Assembly: GCF_900142415.1 (NCBI RefSeq)
Contig: NZ_FRAU01000003.1
Coordinates: 273,492 to 337,491 of the forward strand
DNA: 64,000 nucleotides
Direction: 5' to 3'
From: Rhodothermus profundi
Lineage (GTDB): Bacteria; Bacteroidota; Rhodothermia; Rhodothermales; Rhodothermaceae
Below, piece after piece: positions 44,666 through 54,120 of this stretch (positions are counted from its first letter, which is position 1; each line of letters starts with the position of its first letter). The position numbers and the translations under genes are program-made. Below the pieces are notes generated by a model. It ran no database searches and was not told the origin of the DNA. It saw only the letters and a program-made list of their open reading frames with translations.

Positions 44666-47455
44666 CTACGCACTCACCCACTGGGTGCCGCAGCAGGTGC
44701 GGTACGGACAGTGAGGGCAGGCCTGCTCCAGCGCATCGGTCGGCGCAAAGGGAATATCGGGCGCCTGAATCTCCTCCAGCACCAGCCGCAGCACCTGCAA
44801 TACGGCTTCCCACTGCGCAGGCGCTTCAACGCGCAGCGATGTCTCTCCTATCGTACCGTTCTGATAGGCCACGTAAGCTGCCTCCACGCGATCCACGTCC
44901 AGGCCGTCCTGCTGCGCCACAAGCAGGCGGTAAAGGGGCAACTGAAACGAGCCGATGGCCCGGGCCCATGTCTTCCGGTCAGTCGGATCCAGAACGTCGA
45001 GCTGCAACGCAGGTGGCTGTCCCGTCTTGTAGTCCAGCACCACCAGCCGATCCCCCCGTCGCTCGATCCGATCGGCAAAGCCCTCAAGCTGAACGCCTTG
45101 CCAGGTGCCCTGCAGCTTCTTTTCCAGCGCCTGAATGATCACAGGGGATGCTTCCCTCAACTGCTGGCGCTGATAGGCCAACAGAGCTTCTCCCCAGTGC
45201 TGCACGCGCTCCTGGAGCAGTTGCAGGTCTGCGCTGCGCTGGTCGCCATACGCTTCCGCAAAGCATGCCTCCACGATCTCGCGCAAACGCTGCGGGTCCA
45301 GATCAGCTTCCTGTAAAGGACGGCCACATAACGGCTTGAAGTAGCGTTGCAGAATGCGATGAACAAGCCGTCCGATCTCCTTTGAATCAGGCTCCTGCGC
45401 AAGCGTCTCAGGCTCGCGCAGGTTTAAAACGGCCCGGTAGTAAAACTGCAACGGACAGGTCAGGTAGGTGTCAAGCAGCGTCGGACTGTAACGCAACGCG
45501 CGCAGTATGCTCAGCACTTCGGAGGTTTTTGCTATCGGCTCTGGCGACGTGCAGGACAGGTCCAGGTGATAGCCAATGGATTGCACCCACGGCTCTTCCT
45601 CCAGCGTGCCGTGTTGTTGCTGCCACTGCCAGAGCATCTGCTCCACAAACCGGCTCCGCTCTCCCTGGCGTGGATGCTCGGTATAGAACAGGTGGACTTC
45701 ACGGGCGCCCTGCACCAGGTTTTCGAAGTAGTAGCGCGTCAATTGATAGGCATCGCTGCGCGTCTCCAATCCCAACTGCATCCGCACAGTGTCTGGCAAA
45801 AACGGATCGGGATCCGGCGCTTCAGGCAGTACCTCTTCGTTGACGTCCAGCACATAGACCGTGTCGAATTGCAGTCCCCGCGTCTCCAGAAGTCCCAGAA
45901 TCTGCAATCCCTGCAGGGGCGTTCCGGCCAAAGGCACTCGCTGACGCTGCAGGGCACTTTCAAAGACGCGCCAGTAGTCCCCGAGATTGTCAAACCGAAC
46001 AGCACCCAGCAGCGAATGCGCCAGCGTCTCCAACAGTTCAACAAGGCAATCCGCAAAGGGCCGAAAGTAAGGATGCTGCGGGGCAGTGCTATGGTGCGCC
46101 ACGTAGTCGATCACCTGAATGGCTCGCTCGGCCCAGTCCGACAGGCTTGTTGCCTGCATAAGCCGTCGGATCGTCCGATCATGAATGGTGCGCAGATGAT
46201 CCTGAAGCGCCGTAGGCGTTACCGATTCGTCCAGAGAGGCTACCCGTGCAGCGGCCTGCTGGAAAATCTCAGCGTTTTGCTCCAGGGCCTCCAGCCGAAG
46301 CGTACCCGCTCCCTGCGGCATCAGCGCTTCCTCAAGCGTATGCATCAGGATACGGGTCACATCGGCATGTCGGCCCAGTCGAAGGTTCTTGGTGTACGGA
46401 TGAAGCAGAAAGCGCAGGTACGCTGCGGTGGCATACGATCCGTCCGGCGTGCGCGTGGTAGCCAGCGTCCCCAGGAGACGTAAAAAGCTCACCACCGGCG
46501 CCCGGTCCAGTGGATAGCCCAGCGATACGTTGTAGGATTCGTCTTCAGGCAACGCTGCCAGCGCATGATAAAGGACTGGAAAAAGCGCATCGGCCGCCGG
46601 GAGCACAACCACGGTGTTCACGTCAAGTGGTCCCTGCTGGCCGCGTTGCTGCTGTAGTTTTTCGGCCAGCATGAGCACCTGGCCATGTCGGTCTGGTGCT
46701 CGGTACACCTGCACGACGGGATCCGTCGCGGGCTTTGCACGCTCTGGGATCGCGTCTACCCCCAACCGTTGAAGCTGCGCCGACAGTCCGGGCCCGTCTA
46801 GGAAGAGTCCGATGGCCTGGGGCTGCGCCAGTACCTGCCGAAAGAGTCGGGCTTCGGCAGCCGAAAAGGCATAGAGTCCGGCCAGTACGATGCGGTCGTA
46901 CCGACTTAAATCGATCGATTCCATCTGCTCAGCTACGGTGCGGATGCGCCGGGCGCGGGTCCAGTACGCTTTCGCCTCCAGTTGCGCATAGAAACGCGCG
47001 TAGTAATCGGCCAGGGGCTCCTCCGGCAACACGCGGCGCAATTGTTCGGGCGTTACGTCACCCAGATACAGTGTTTCCAGCGTGTCCAGTAGCCGAAAGC
47101 CCAGGGGCAGAAAGCGCTCTACCCTATCGAAGCGATCCGCTCCATAGCGATGAGGCAATTCCTGGTGCACCTCAAAAAGCACAGCGCAGGCGTCCATCGG
47201 CTCCAGCCAGCGCCCGGCTAGCTGGAGCGCCTCGCGCGCCAGCGCATCGATCCAGTCCTGCACCGCCCATACCACCGGCCCAATGCAGGACCCACCGACG
47301 CTGTCCACCAGAGCTTTCCGGAGAAAATGCGCTGGACGGCGTCCGGGAAAGATGACCAGGTTGTGGCTCCAGTCGCGGTCCTGGCCATCCAGAACTTTCA
47401 GAACAGCCGGAACCAGTGGGGATCCTTTCGGCAAGATGCGAATCATAGCAGCCAT
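44666..47455 (-). CDS. addB: AddB-like nuclease subunit
   Basis: A 929-residue partner of AddA in double-strand-break end processing for recombination. The helicase-like N-terminal half lacks clear ATPase motifs (VIFPGRRPAHFLRKAL). The C-terminal PD-(D/E)xK nuclease has LEGFADRIERRGD and VVLDYKTG. The Fe-S cluster ligands are visible: a Cys in LTCPLQFYY, then Cys-x2-Cys-x5-Cys in CPHCPYRTCC, as in AddB. It overlaps addA by 13 bases, so the two are translationally coupled. Chi recognition cannot be judged. Confidence 0.87.
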   Translation of the reverse strand: MAAMIRILPKGSPLVPAVLKVLDGQDRDWSHNLVIFPGRRPAHFLRKALVDSVGGSCIGPVVWAVQDWIDALAREALQLAGRWLEPMDACAVLFEVHQELPHRYGADRFDRVERFLPLGFRLLDTLETLYLGDVTPEQLRRVLPEEPLADYYARFYAQLEAKAYWTRARRIRTVAEQMESIDLSRYDRIVLAGLYAFSAAEARLFRQVLAQPQAIGLFLDGPGLSAQLQRLGVDAIPERAKPATDPVVQVYRAPDRHGQVLMLAEKLQQQRGQQGPLDVNTVVVLPAADALFPVLYHALAALPEDESYNVSLGYPLDRAPVVSFLRLLGTLATTRTPDGSYATAAYLRFLLHPYTKNLRLGRHADVTRILMHTLEEALMPQGAGTLRLEALEQNAEIFQQAAARVASLDESVTPTALQDHLRTIHDRTIRRLMQATSLSDWAERAIQVIDYVAHHSTAPQHPYFRPFADCLVELLETLAHSLLGAVRFDNLGDYWRVFESALQRQRVPLAGTPLQGLQILGLLETRGLQFDTVYVLDVNEEVLPEAPDPDPFLPDTVRMQLGLETRSDAYQLTRYYFENLVQGAREVHLFYTEHPRQGERSRFVEQMLWQWQQQHGTLEEEPWVQSIGYHLDLSCTSPEPIAKTSEVLSILRALRYSPTLLDTYLTCPLQFYYRAVLNLREPETLAQEPDSKEIGRLVHRILQRYFKPLCGRPLQEADLDPQRLREIVEACFAEAYGDQRSADLQLLQERVQHWGEALLAYQRQQLREASPVIIQALEKKLQGTWQGVQLEGFADRIERRGDRLVVLDYKTGQPPALQLDVLDPTDRKTWARAIGSFQLPLYRLLVAQQDGLDVDRVEAAYVAYQNGTIGETSLRVEAPAQWEAVLQVLRLVLEEIQAPDIPFAPTDALEQACPHCPYRTCCGTQWVSA

Positions 47456-50445
47456 TGTACCTGAACCGGTTGCAGATAGACCACGGCGGCCTGAACCGGC
47501 CGATCAGGCCAGATAGCCTGGACGTGCGCCATATAGGCGCGTACTTGCTCGACGTGAGCGGGATCGTGGGAACCGGTTTTAAAATCCAGCACGGTGACCT
47601 GCGTCGGATCGACCACCAGCCGGTCGATGCGCCGCACCCTTCCCTGCGCATCCAGCACCTCCCATTCGGTGTAAATGATGCGCTCCGGCTTTTCGCTGAA
47701 AAACGCGCGCACCTCTGGATGCTGGAGCGCTTCGGTTAGCACGCATATGGCTGTCTCACCCAGCGGAGCCCACGAAGGATGCTGCGCAACTGCATGCTGC
47801 ACAGCGTCGCTGACCTGGGCGGAAATGTCGGAGGTCAGCGTCTCCAGATGCGCCAGCGCGGCGTGGCAGAGTTCGCCCAGACGGGTCCCCTGGCGATCCA
47901 CCGGCCTGGTTGCACCTGCTTCCCCCACAGCCCCCGGTCTCCATGCGGCCGGCACCTGCCGTTGCTGAACGACCGCGGAGATATCCCGGGGCCGGGTAGG
48001 ATGTCCCCGGGTTTGCGGTTCTTTCGGCCAGAAGGCATCCAACCAGGGCCTTCGTTGGCCAGCAGGCGCTACCACCCGCACATGCAGTTCGTGCTGCGCC
48101 CGCGTCAGCGCCACATACACCCGGCACAGCGCATCCACCCGGGCCATGGCTTCGCGCTCCTGGTAGAGGCGCTTCAGATGGTTGTCATGCCGAGCATAGT
48201 CTTGATTCAGCGTCCACAGCCAGAGCCTGTCTCCGTCCTCCTCAATCCACCATGGGTCCGGCCAACTTGAGGTCAGGGGCCACAGGACCAGCACGACGGG
48301 AAACTCCAGCCCTTTCGCTTTATGAATGGTCATCACCGAAACAGCCTCCTGCCCTTCGGCCACCGGCAACTCCCAGTCGTCGTCTTCCGAGTCCCCGGCC
48401 ACGCGCTCCAGGAAATCGCGCAGCGTGCCCCGGCGATTCGCTTCAAAGTCCCGCACTACTTCCAGCCATTTCACCAGAGCAGCCTGCTCCTGCGGAAAGC
48501 GCTCGGGCAGTTGCCAGACGCGGTAGATCTCCGTCACCAGTTCATAGAGCGGCAGATATCCGACCCGGGCAAAAAGCGGCGCAAAGTACGTGTCCCAGCA
48601 CTCTGGAAAGGCCTTTCGAAAGGCAGGGTACAGCGGCCGCGACGTTCGGTGCGCTATCAGAAAGCGGCGAATTTCGGTTTTTTCGTGTTGCAATAACAGA
48701 CTCAGAAGCACCGACGCAAACGCCAGGTCGTCGATCGGACGGTCCAGAAATTGCAGCAGCGCCCGCACCCCATCGATCACCGGCCGCCGCCGCACGTCCA
48801 GGCTGCTGTGCGAAAGAAAGGGAATATCCGCTGCCGCCAGCGCCTGGCTGAGGGCCACCACGTCCCCATTGCGCGGGGCCAGCACGGCCATCTCCCCCCA
48901 GCTATATCCTCGCTGTCGCACCTCCTGTAGCTGGTGGATCACCGCCTCCATCCCTTCTTCCAGATCCGCTGCTCGTGCAAAGGTCACGTAGCCCGCCGCC
49001 TCACGCCCGGGCGGTACGTGCTGCGCCACCCGGTCCAGGCCGCTCAGGCGAAAGTACTGGCGCGCCACCTCCGTGTCCAACAGCGCGGGCACACGGCCTT
49101 CCAGGTCAAACAGCTCCCGAACGAACTGGAGCAGGACGCCATCGCTTCGATAATTGGTTTCCAGGCGTTCCACCGAGGGCATCACCGATGGAAACGGCGA
49201 TTGCCGCTGCATCTCTGCCATAATCTGCCAGTCCCCTCCCCGGAAGCCATAAATGGCCTGCTTGGTGTCGCCCACCACGAACAGGCTGCCTCCACGCTTT
49301 AGAGCGTCCTCGGCCAGCGGTCGCAGCACCGCCCACTGCGCCGGAGACGTGTCCTGAAACTCATCGATCAGCACATGCTCCGGCAGCTCGCCCATCCGTC
49401 GCGCTGCTGCCGCGATGCCGCGCGTCTCCAGAAACGCCTGCAGGGTGCGCGTCCCATCGCCCAGCCATATTTTCCCCTGCTCCCGTTGCTGCTGTCGTAG
49501 ATGCTCGCGCAGTTGCAGATAGGTCTGCACGGCCGGCATGGGTCGGTGCCGGGCCAGCCACACCACGTAGCGCTGAATGATCGTCTGGAGCTGAGCGCGT
49601 AGCGGCTGCAGCGTGTTTTCCAGGGTCTCCCGCTGCGGATGTTTCTTAAAAGCGCGCTGGTCCAGATTTCGGCCGACCAGTCCTTCCAACTCTCCTGTCT
49701 CCGCATCGCGCACAAGCCTTTCAAAAAATCGATGGACCGGCGCTTCCGCCTGCGCCAGCAGCTGACGGATTGCCGCGGCCACAACCTGCAATTCCTGCCG
49801 CAACTGATCTGGAAGTGCGGCCTCTTCGGCAAAAACCGGATCGCACGCCCGGTGCATCAGGCGCTCGTAGAGGCGGCGGGTTTCCTGCTGGAGCCGGGCA
49901 TAGGGATCCCACAGAAAGCGCCTGTCAGAAGCCCGGGCGTTCAGCATCAGCTCGACCAGCCTGCGCAGCAGCCCGTTCGTCTGTGCGGTGTCGGCCCAGG
50001 AGGCAAAGGCTGCGTCAAAGAGCTCGCTGCCATCCAGCACCAGTTCAAACGATGGCGGATAACCCAGCTCCGGAGCGAGCACGCGGAGCAGACGCCCTAC
50101 AAACCGGTCGATGGTCGTCACCTGCAGCGCTTCATAGTGCGTAAGCAGCCGATCCACTAGCACCAGTGCCTGCTCTTTCAGCCGATCAGCGTCTGTCCCC
50201 AGCGCTTCCCGGAGTCGTTCAAGGATTGGCGCGTCTGCTAATGCGAGCCCCTTCAGATAGGTCAGCACGCGGCGGCGCATTTCGCGGGCCGCATTGTTGG
50301 TGAACGTAAGCGCCAGCAAACGGCGCAGATGCTGCGGTTGCCCCTCCGTCTCGATCAACCGTTGGAGCAGCCGAAGGGTCAGTTGATGCGTTTTCCCCGA
50401 CCCGGCCGAAGCAGTGACCAGCGTAAAAGCTTGCGAAGAGCCCAT
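47443..50445 (-). CDS. addA: AddA-like helicase-nuclease
   Basis: UvrD/RecB-type superfamily I helicase with a C-terminal nuclease, 1000 residues. Walker A TASAGSGKTH sits at 11-20; LIDEFQDTSPAQW, LETNYRSD and VMTIHKAKGLEFPVV are further helicase motifs. The nuclease domain at the end has VRRIDRLVV and TVLDFKTG. Together with addB, whose start overlaps its end, it forms the AddAB end-resection complex. The orientation is addA then addB, the reverse of the usual Bacillus order. Confidence 0.92.
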   Translation of the reverse strand: MGSSQAFTLVTASAGSGKTHQLTLRLLQRLIETEGQPQHLRRLLALTFTNNAAREMRRRVLTYLKGLALADAPILERLREALGTDADRLKEQALVLVDRLLTHYEALQVTTIDRFVGRLLRVLAPELGYPPSFELVLDGSELFDAAFASWADTAQTNGLLRRLVELMLNARASDRRFLWDPYARLQQETRRLYERLMHRACDPVFAEEAALPDQLRQELQVVAAAIRQLLAQAEAPVHRFFERLVRDAETGELEGLVGRNLDQRAFKKHPQRETLENTLQPLRAQLQTIIQRYVVWLARHRPMPAVQTYLQLREHLRQQQREQGKIWLGDGTRTLQAFLETRGIAAAARRMGELPEHVLIDEFQDTSPAQWAVLRPLAEDALKRGGSLFVVGDTKQAIYGFRGGDWQIMAEMQRQSPFPSVMPSVERLETNYRSDGVLLQFVRELFDLEGRVPALLDTEVARQYFRLSGLDRVAQHVPPGREAAGYVTFARAADLEEGMEAVIHQLQEVRQRGYSWGEMAVLAPRNGDVVALSQALAAADIPFLSHSSLDVRRRPVIDGVRALLQFLDRPIDDLAFASVLLSLLLQHEKTEIRRFLIAHRTSRPLYPAFRKAFPECWDTYFAPLFARVGYLPLYELVTEIYRVWQLPERFPQEQAALVKWLEVVRDFEANRRGTLRDFLERVAGDSEDDDWELPVAEGQEAVSVMTIHKAKGLEFPVVLVLWPLTSSWPDPWWIEEDGDRLWLWTLNQDYARHDNHLKRLYQEREAMARVDALCRVYVALTRAQHELHVRVVAPAGQRRPWLDAFWPKEPQTRGHPTRPRDISAVVQQRQVPAAWRPGAVGEAGATRPVDRQGTRLGELCHAALAHLETLTSDISAQVSDAVQHAVAQHPSWAPLGETAICVLTEALQHPEVRAFFSEKPERIIYTEWEVLDAQGRVRRIDRLVVDPTQVTVLDFKTGSHDPAHVEQVRAYMAHVQAIWPDRPVQAAVVYLQPVQVQWLL

Positions 50446-50613
50446 GCTCTGAGAGGATACGCCTTACTGCCAGAACTGAAAAAAAGAATATGACGGGCCA
50501 CCTGAAAACGCAAGTCCAGCCTCCTGCCTATGAAGTAACTCATCGAAAAACTGGCATAGAAAATAGGGACAAACGGCTGAAGTGTACCTTTAGGCTACAA
50601 TTTACAATAACAC

Positions 50614-51459
50614 TCAAGAGCGCCCCCCTTCCTCGTCGAGTCGAAAAAGAATCACCCGGTGGTCTACGTTCCACACTGAATGAGGTCCAAGACGGGCATG
50701 GGAAGAAGGCCACTCCACGTGGCCACATACCACATGAAGGCCATGGGGATACTGCTGAAGCACTTCCGCAATCATTGCATCCCCTAGCCATAATGGTTTT
50801 ACTTCTGGACAAGGATGCAGGAGCAGCACATGAGGCCTCTTGGATAGAATCTTCTCTAGCACTTTCCGAAAAGTTGGAGCATCTCGGTTACGGGGATTGC
50901 GATCCTTCCGCCCCACAACTCCGGAAATACCACCGATTTTCAGTCCCTTTAACTCCAAAACCTCGCCATCCAAGAGCCAAGTACCTGTAGGGGGTTCATC
51001 CAAAAGGTCGTGGTTTCCTGTTATCCCCACCACATACGGGAAATGGTGGGCAAAAGCCTCCCACACTCGTCGTACATCGCAGGTGGCTCCCCACTCCAGC
51101 ACACCACAGAGGTCTCCAGCCAACAGCACCAGCGTTTGAGACACCGAAATTTCCCGCGATTCCAGCCATCGAGTTAGGTAAATGGGCAGCACTACTCCCA
51201 TGGGCTCTAGTAGTACCCCTAGATCTCGCACAACCGACTCCAGCACTTCTCGGGATGGGTCAAACAGCCCTTCGGTTTCTATAATTCCAGTACGTGGGTC
51301 CAAGATAACTGCCCCTTGAAGGTCTGAAACCGCTACCACCGCCTGAAAGGCTTTAGGGAGATCAGATATCGTTATTTCCTCCATTTCTAATCGATGCAGA
51401 GAAACCTTGCCATCACGCTGGGGAGCAAGATAGGCGAACAGCGACCCAAATTCACGCAT
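50614..51459 (-). CDS. Calcineurin-like metallophosphoesterase
   Basis: A 281-residue protein with the metallophosphoesterase motifs in order: a first block (VSDLQG, where the usual D-x-H reads D-x-Q), GD (LLAGDL), GNHD (ITGNHDLLD), a His (LLLHPCPE) and GH (VCGHVEWP). The His-to-Gln change in the first motif could reduce dinuclear metal binding. The substrate is unknown. It lies upstream of addA on the same strand, 168 bases away; any link is unproven. Confidence 0.85.
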   Translation of the reverse strand: MREFGSLFAYLAPQRDGKVSLHRLEMEEITISDLPKAFQAVVAVSDLQGAVILDPRTGIIETEGLFDPSREVLESVVRDLGVLLEPMGVVLPIYLTRWLESREISVSQTLVLLAGDLCGVLEWGATCDVRRVWEAFAHHFPYVVGITGNHDLLDEPPTGTWLLDGEVLELKGLKIGGISGVVGRKDRNPRNRDAPTFRKVLEKILSKRPHVLLLHPCPEVKPLWLGDAMIAEVLQQYPHGLHVVCGHVEWPSSHARLGPHSVWNVDHRVILFRLDEEGGRS

Positions 51460-51739
51460 GATTTGCTTCTTGATGAGTCCCTTTAAGAAGCAGCAGCGCT
51501 ACCAAACAATGTCATTAAAAGTTCCTTAACGAAGGCTTTATAGATATAAGCAGACCTCTGACTACTAACCTAGACGATAGCATGAATTCTCAAAACAATC
51601 AAATGTGCACGTCTTTCTTTCGAAAGCATGCTTATGGGAAATCGTCGTTCCTAAAGAGTCAGAGAAGCTGCAACGTGGGCTGTCTCACTTGTCAAGCAGT
51701 GTTGCTCGCTGCATCGCTCACATGCTCCCGGGGTATTGC

Positions 51740-52080
51740 TAAGTACAGGTTTGCGTTGACTTTGAGTCGCTGGTGCAGTTTCCTGCTGGTGCAGGACCAT
51801 TAGATAAGGCTAGCGGTTTTAAATAAGTTTCACTACAGCTCCGCCAAGCTGACGGAGCTTCAGCTGCAAGTTCTATCTGATTCAGCCAGACGGCATTGGT
51901 TGGCAGCCAATAGACCTGGATGGTCAGCGGCCACCGATGGGCTTTCACCTGCCTTCACGACCATTCCTCCAACTGTTTGGGAGCGGGCGTGGTGCTGCGG
52001 TACAGGATCAGAGCTACCCTGCTCCTCTGAGATACTCACTTCCAGCAGGAAGCCATAGAAATTCACGAATCGCCTTTACT
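51740..52080 (-). pseudogene. IS630-family transposase remnant
   Basis: A short piece of transposase C-terminus is readable on the minus strand: [23 protein letters not shown] carries the WLNQIE signature near the third catalytic acid of IS630-type DDE transposases. The reading frame just upstream (LYRSTTPAPKQLEEWS) is cut by a stop codon, and no N-terminal domain or intact ends are seen. It is not functional. The assignment rests on one motif. Confidence 0.45.
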
Positions 52081-52162
52081 GAGCGGCAGGAGCTTTCCCC
52101 ATAGCGTCGTCGCGCCAGGGGCATTTCTTTTCTTATAGCAAACTGCAAGTCAGCGCCGTGGC

Positions 52163-52399
52163 TTGGACTCGTACCCCAGGGAAAAAACGCCAGGGTACGC
52201 CTCGGCTAAAGCAGGTCTTCAATACTGCAAGGATCAAGGAATTTTGGAGTTATGCGAAAGAGTGGCACATGAAGGATCGCAGGTCAACGACAGCGTGATT
52301 GCCGTGATATTTGACGAAGCCGGGGCTTCGGTACACCACTGGAAGGACAATTTATTTGAAAAGCTGCTGGAAAAGCTGAAAGATAAAGCTGAAAGATAA
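52163..52399 (+). CDS. Small hypothetical protein, uncertain
   Basis: A 78-codon frame with a TTG start, ending in a lysine-rich helix (EKLLEKLKDKAER). No family recognised. It has no signal peptide or clear ribosome-binding site. The mid part has a DSVIAVIFDEAGASVHHW segment that looks protein-like, so it may be the 3' remnant of a larger gene lost with the neighbouring transposon. Confidence 0.3.
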   Translation: MDSYPREKTPGYASAKAGLQYCKDQGILELCERVAHEGSQVNDSVIAVIFDEAGASVHHWKDNLFEKLLEKLKDKAER

Positions 52400-52521
52400 A
52401 ATCAATTGAGAGAATCACCTCAGGTATATATCCTTACTTATCCTTAGCATTGTGAAGAAACTTCCGCAATACAGCTGTATAATAATAAACCCCCAAATAT
52501 CAATAACTTATTCAAAAATTG

Positions 52522-52609
52522 CGGAGGGGGAGGGATTCGAACCCTCGGTGCCCGCAATGGGCACAACGGTTTTCGAGACCGCCCCGTTCGACCGCTCCGG
52601 CACCCCTCC
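52522..52609 (-). tRNA. tRNA-Ser (anticodon CGA)
   Basis: An 88-nt class II tRNA that decodes UCG. The acceptor stem is GGAGGGG/CCCCTCC and the anticodon loop CTCGAAA gives CGA. A long variable arm (GTGCCC/GGGCAC) and T-arm (GAGGG TTCGAAT CCCTC) are clear. The 3' CCA is not encoded. It is transcribed away from the peptide gene and towards the transposase remnant. Confidence 0.96.
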
Positions 52610-52659
52610 GGCGCTCGTAAACGATCCAGCCCGGCCGCGGGTTCTCTCGAAATCTCGTT

Positions 52660-52698
52660 AAAACGCCCTCTGTCTACCAGCCTGACAGCGTTTTTTTT
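52660..52698 (+). terminator. Hairpin with T8 run
   Basis: AAAACG and CTGTC pair with GACAG and CGTTTT, with a 4-nt bulge on the left arm, followed by eight T. On the plus strand it would stop any transcript coming from the transposon side before the peptide gene. It lies 51 bases outside the tRNA 5' end. Confidence 0.55.
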
Positions 52699-52767
52699 AT
52701 ACCTTCCCTTCCGAAGTGGCCGCTTCATGTAAGGGTATCCTGTCAAACAAAACAACAGCGTCGCGCC

Positions 52768-53007
52768 ATGCGTAAGCTTTTCAACTCCAAAATCAGCATG
52801 GCTACACTGGTCATGCTGATCCTGACGCTTGTCCCGGCGGCCCCCGTCCTTGCCGACACCTGCGATGCCGCGTTAGCTTATTGCAAGGAGGAATGCCGCG
52901 AAATGTATCCGGGCGATAATGATCTCGATAGCGTCCAACGCAGTGGATGCTATAGCGGCTGTTTTATCGCCTGGAGTGCCTGCAAATTGGGAATCTTCTT
53001 CGAGTAA
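52768..53007 (+). CDS. Small secreted peptide with mirror-symmetric cysteine spacing
   Basis: A 79-residue precursor. A signal peptide (MATLVMLILTLVPAAPVLA) is predicted to be cut after Ala29, leaving ~50 residues. The six cysteines are 32, 39, 43, 61, 65 and 72: C-x6-C-x3-C-x17-C-x3-C-x6-C, a palindromic pattern. Two C-x3-C pairs on two helices joined by a loop would suit a disulfide-stapled helical hairpin, as in alpha-hairpinins. No family recognised. A strong terminator follows, and then the propeller lipoprotein and ABC genes, so it could be a secreted effector, signal or bacteriocin-like peptide (inference). Confidence 0.8.
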   Translation: MRKLFNSKISMATLVMLILTLVPAAPVLADTCDAALAYCKEECREMYPGDNDLDSVQRSGCYSGCFIAWSACKLGIFFE

Positions 53008-53032
53008 AAAAGAAGAAAAGTCTATAGATCGT

Positions 53033-53078
53033 GCAGAGAGGGGGAATCTACATTGCATCCCCTTCTCTGCTCTTTTTT
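53033..53078 (+). terminator. Strong intrinsic terminator after the peptide gene
   Basis: The stem is GCAGAGAGGGGG against CCCCTTCTCTGC, 12 pairs with one G-U, around a 14-nt loop, followed by TCTTTTTT. It starts 26 bases past the peptide stop and ends 44 bases before the propeller gene. Such a stem between a small gene and its partners usually makes the first gene abundant and lets some transcripts read through. Confidence 0.88.
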
Positions 53079-53121
53079 GTGCGCTTATTTTTTTGAAAAC
53101 AAATAACATAGAACATCGGTA

Positions 53122-54117
53122 ATGAGCTTAAAAATAAAGCTTCGAATATCCTTCTTTACCATTTGCTGGTTTTATCTTGTCGGCTGTACTTCCGAGGACG
53201 CAATCCCAACGTACGTCGTAGAAACTTCGGATTTTCTGCCTCGTCTACTGGAGCCGATCGACTCGATGCGGCTGCCGGTCTCTTTTACACCCTCCGGTCT
53301 GGCCGTCGATACCCGGGGGCACCTCTACCTCGGCGATCGTCTCAGCCGCTCCATTTACCGATGGGATTCCCGCGGCGTGCTGATCGATACGATCGGGGGA
53401 CCAGGAGGCGGCCCCGGAGAGTTTTCTGAAGGACCGCAGGGCCTGGCAATCTACAGGGATTCCTTACTGGCCGCTGTTGATTTTAAGACAGGAAGACTCC
53501 TCTACTTTCAGCTAAATCCCACTTTGCGCTTTTTACGTCAGCTTACCTTTCCGTCGGCTTTGCTGCAGACGGCCTGGCTCTCTGCCCGGCGCTTGCTTGT
53601 CAGCGCGGTGCCCATGCCTGGTGAATCCGGCGTGTTCTCCATAACCTTCTCCGGAGAAGACGTGCGGCGTCGCCACGTCAACCTGCCGCCTGCGACCAAT
53701 CCAATCTACGGCATGCGCAAGGTCGCGGCCAGCAACGGTCGGGCAGTTGTGGCCGACCTGTTCACCAACCGGATGACGGTGCTCGACGCGCAGGGGCAGC
53801 CGCTCTGGCAGCTTATCCTCACCGACCTACCGGAGCAGGCTCCCGGCGAAGAAACCAAGGAAGACCCGCTGTATGGCTCCATCACACTACCCGACGCGGC
53901 GCTGATCGCCAGCGTCGCGCTCCAGGATTCCAGCCTGTACATACTGATTGGCTGGCCTGACTCCCTTGCCGGCCAACAGGTATGGCATTTGCATCTTGAT
54001 GGCCGGGTGATAGAGCGGCTGGAATTGCCCGTTGCGGCTAAAAGCATTGAGGTCTACCACGATCGGCTCTATGCCCTTTCTACTGATCCCCTGATCCTTT
54101 ATCTGTATGCGCTGTAG
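53122..54117 (+). CDS. 6-bladed beta-propeller (NHL-type) lipoprotein
   Basis: A 331-residue lipoprotein; the signal ends in YLVGC (Cys22). NHL-type repeats are visible, for example PSGLAVDTRGHLYLGDRLSRSIYRWD and a second blade with GPQGLAIYRDSLLAAVDFKTG. Propellers of this kind bind partners rather than catalyse. It starts after the peptide's terminator and ends 3 bases before the ABC ATPase. In Bacteroides, small exported NVEALA peptides are found with 6-bladed propeller lipoproteins; the parallel is suggestive, not proven. Confidence 0.85.
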   Translation: MSLKIKLRISFFTICWFYLVGCTSEDAIPTYVVETSDFLPRLLEPIDSMRLPVSFTPSGLAVDTRGHLYLGDRLSRSIYRWDSRGVLIDTIGGPGGGPGEFSEGPQGLAIYRDSLLAAVDFKTGRLLYFQLNPTLRFLRQLTFPSALLQTAWLSARRLLVSAVPMPGESGVFSITFSGEDVRRRHVNLPPATNPIYGMRKVAASNGRAVVADLFTNRMTVLDAQGQPLWQLILTDLPEQAPGEETKEDPLYGSITLPDAALIASVALQDSSLYILIGWPDSLAGQQVWHLHLDGRVIERLELPVAAKSIEVYHDRLYALSTDPLILYLYAL

Positions 54118-54120
54118 GCC

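Larger units (their letters stand above)
51460..52521. other. Gene-poor stretch beside tRNA-Ser
   Basis: About 1.06 kb with lower G+C than the flanks. It holds a decayed transposase (51740-52080), a small reading frame of uncertain status (52163-52399) and hairpins such as AGCTCCG/CGGAGCT at 51837-51859. I see no other gene. Its position next to a tRNA gene suggests an old insertion site. Confidence 0.6.
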
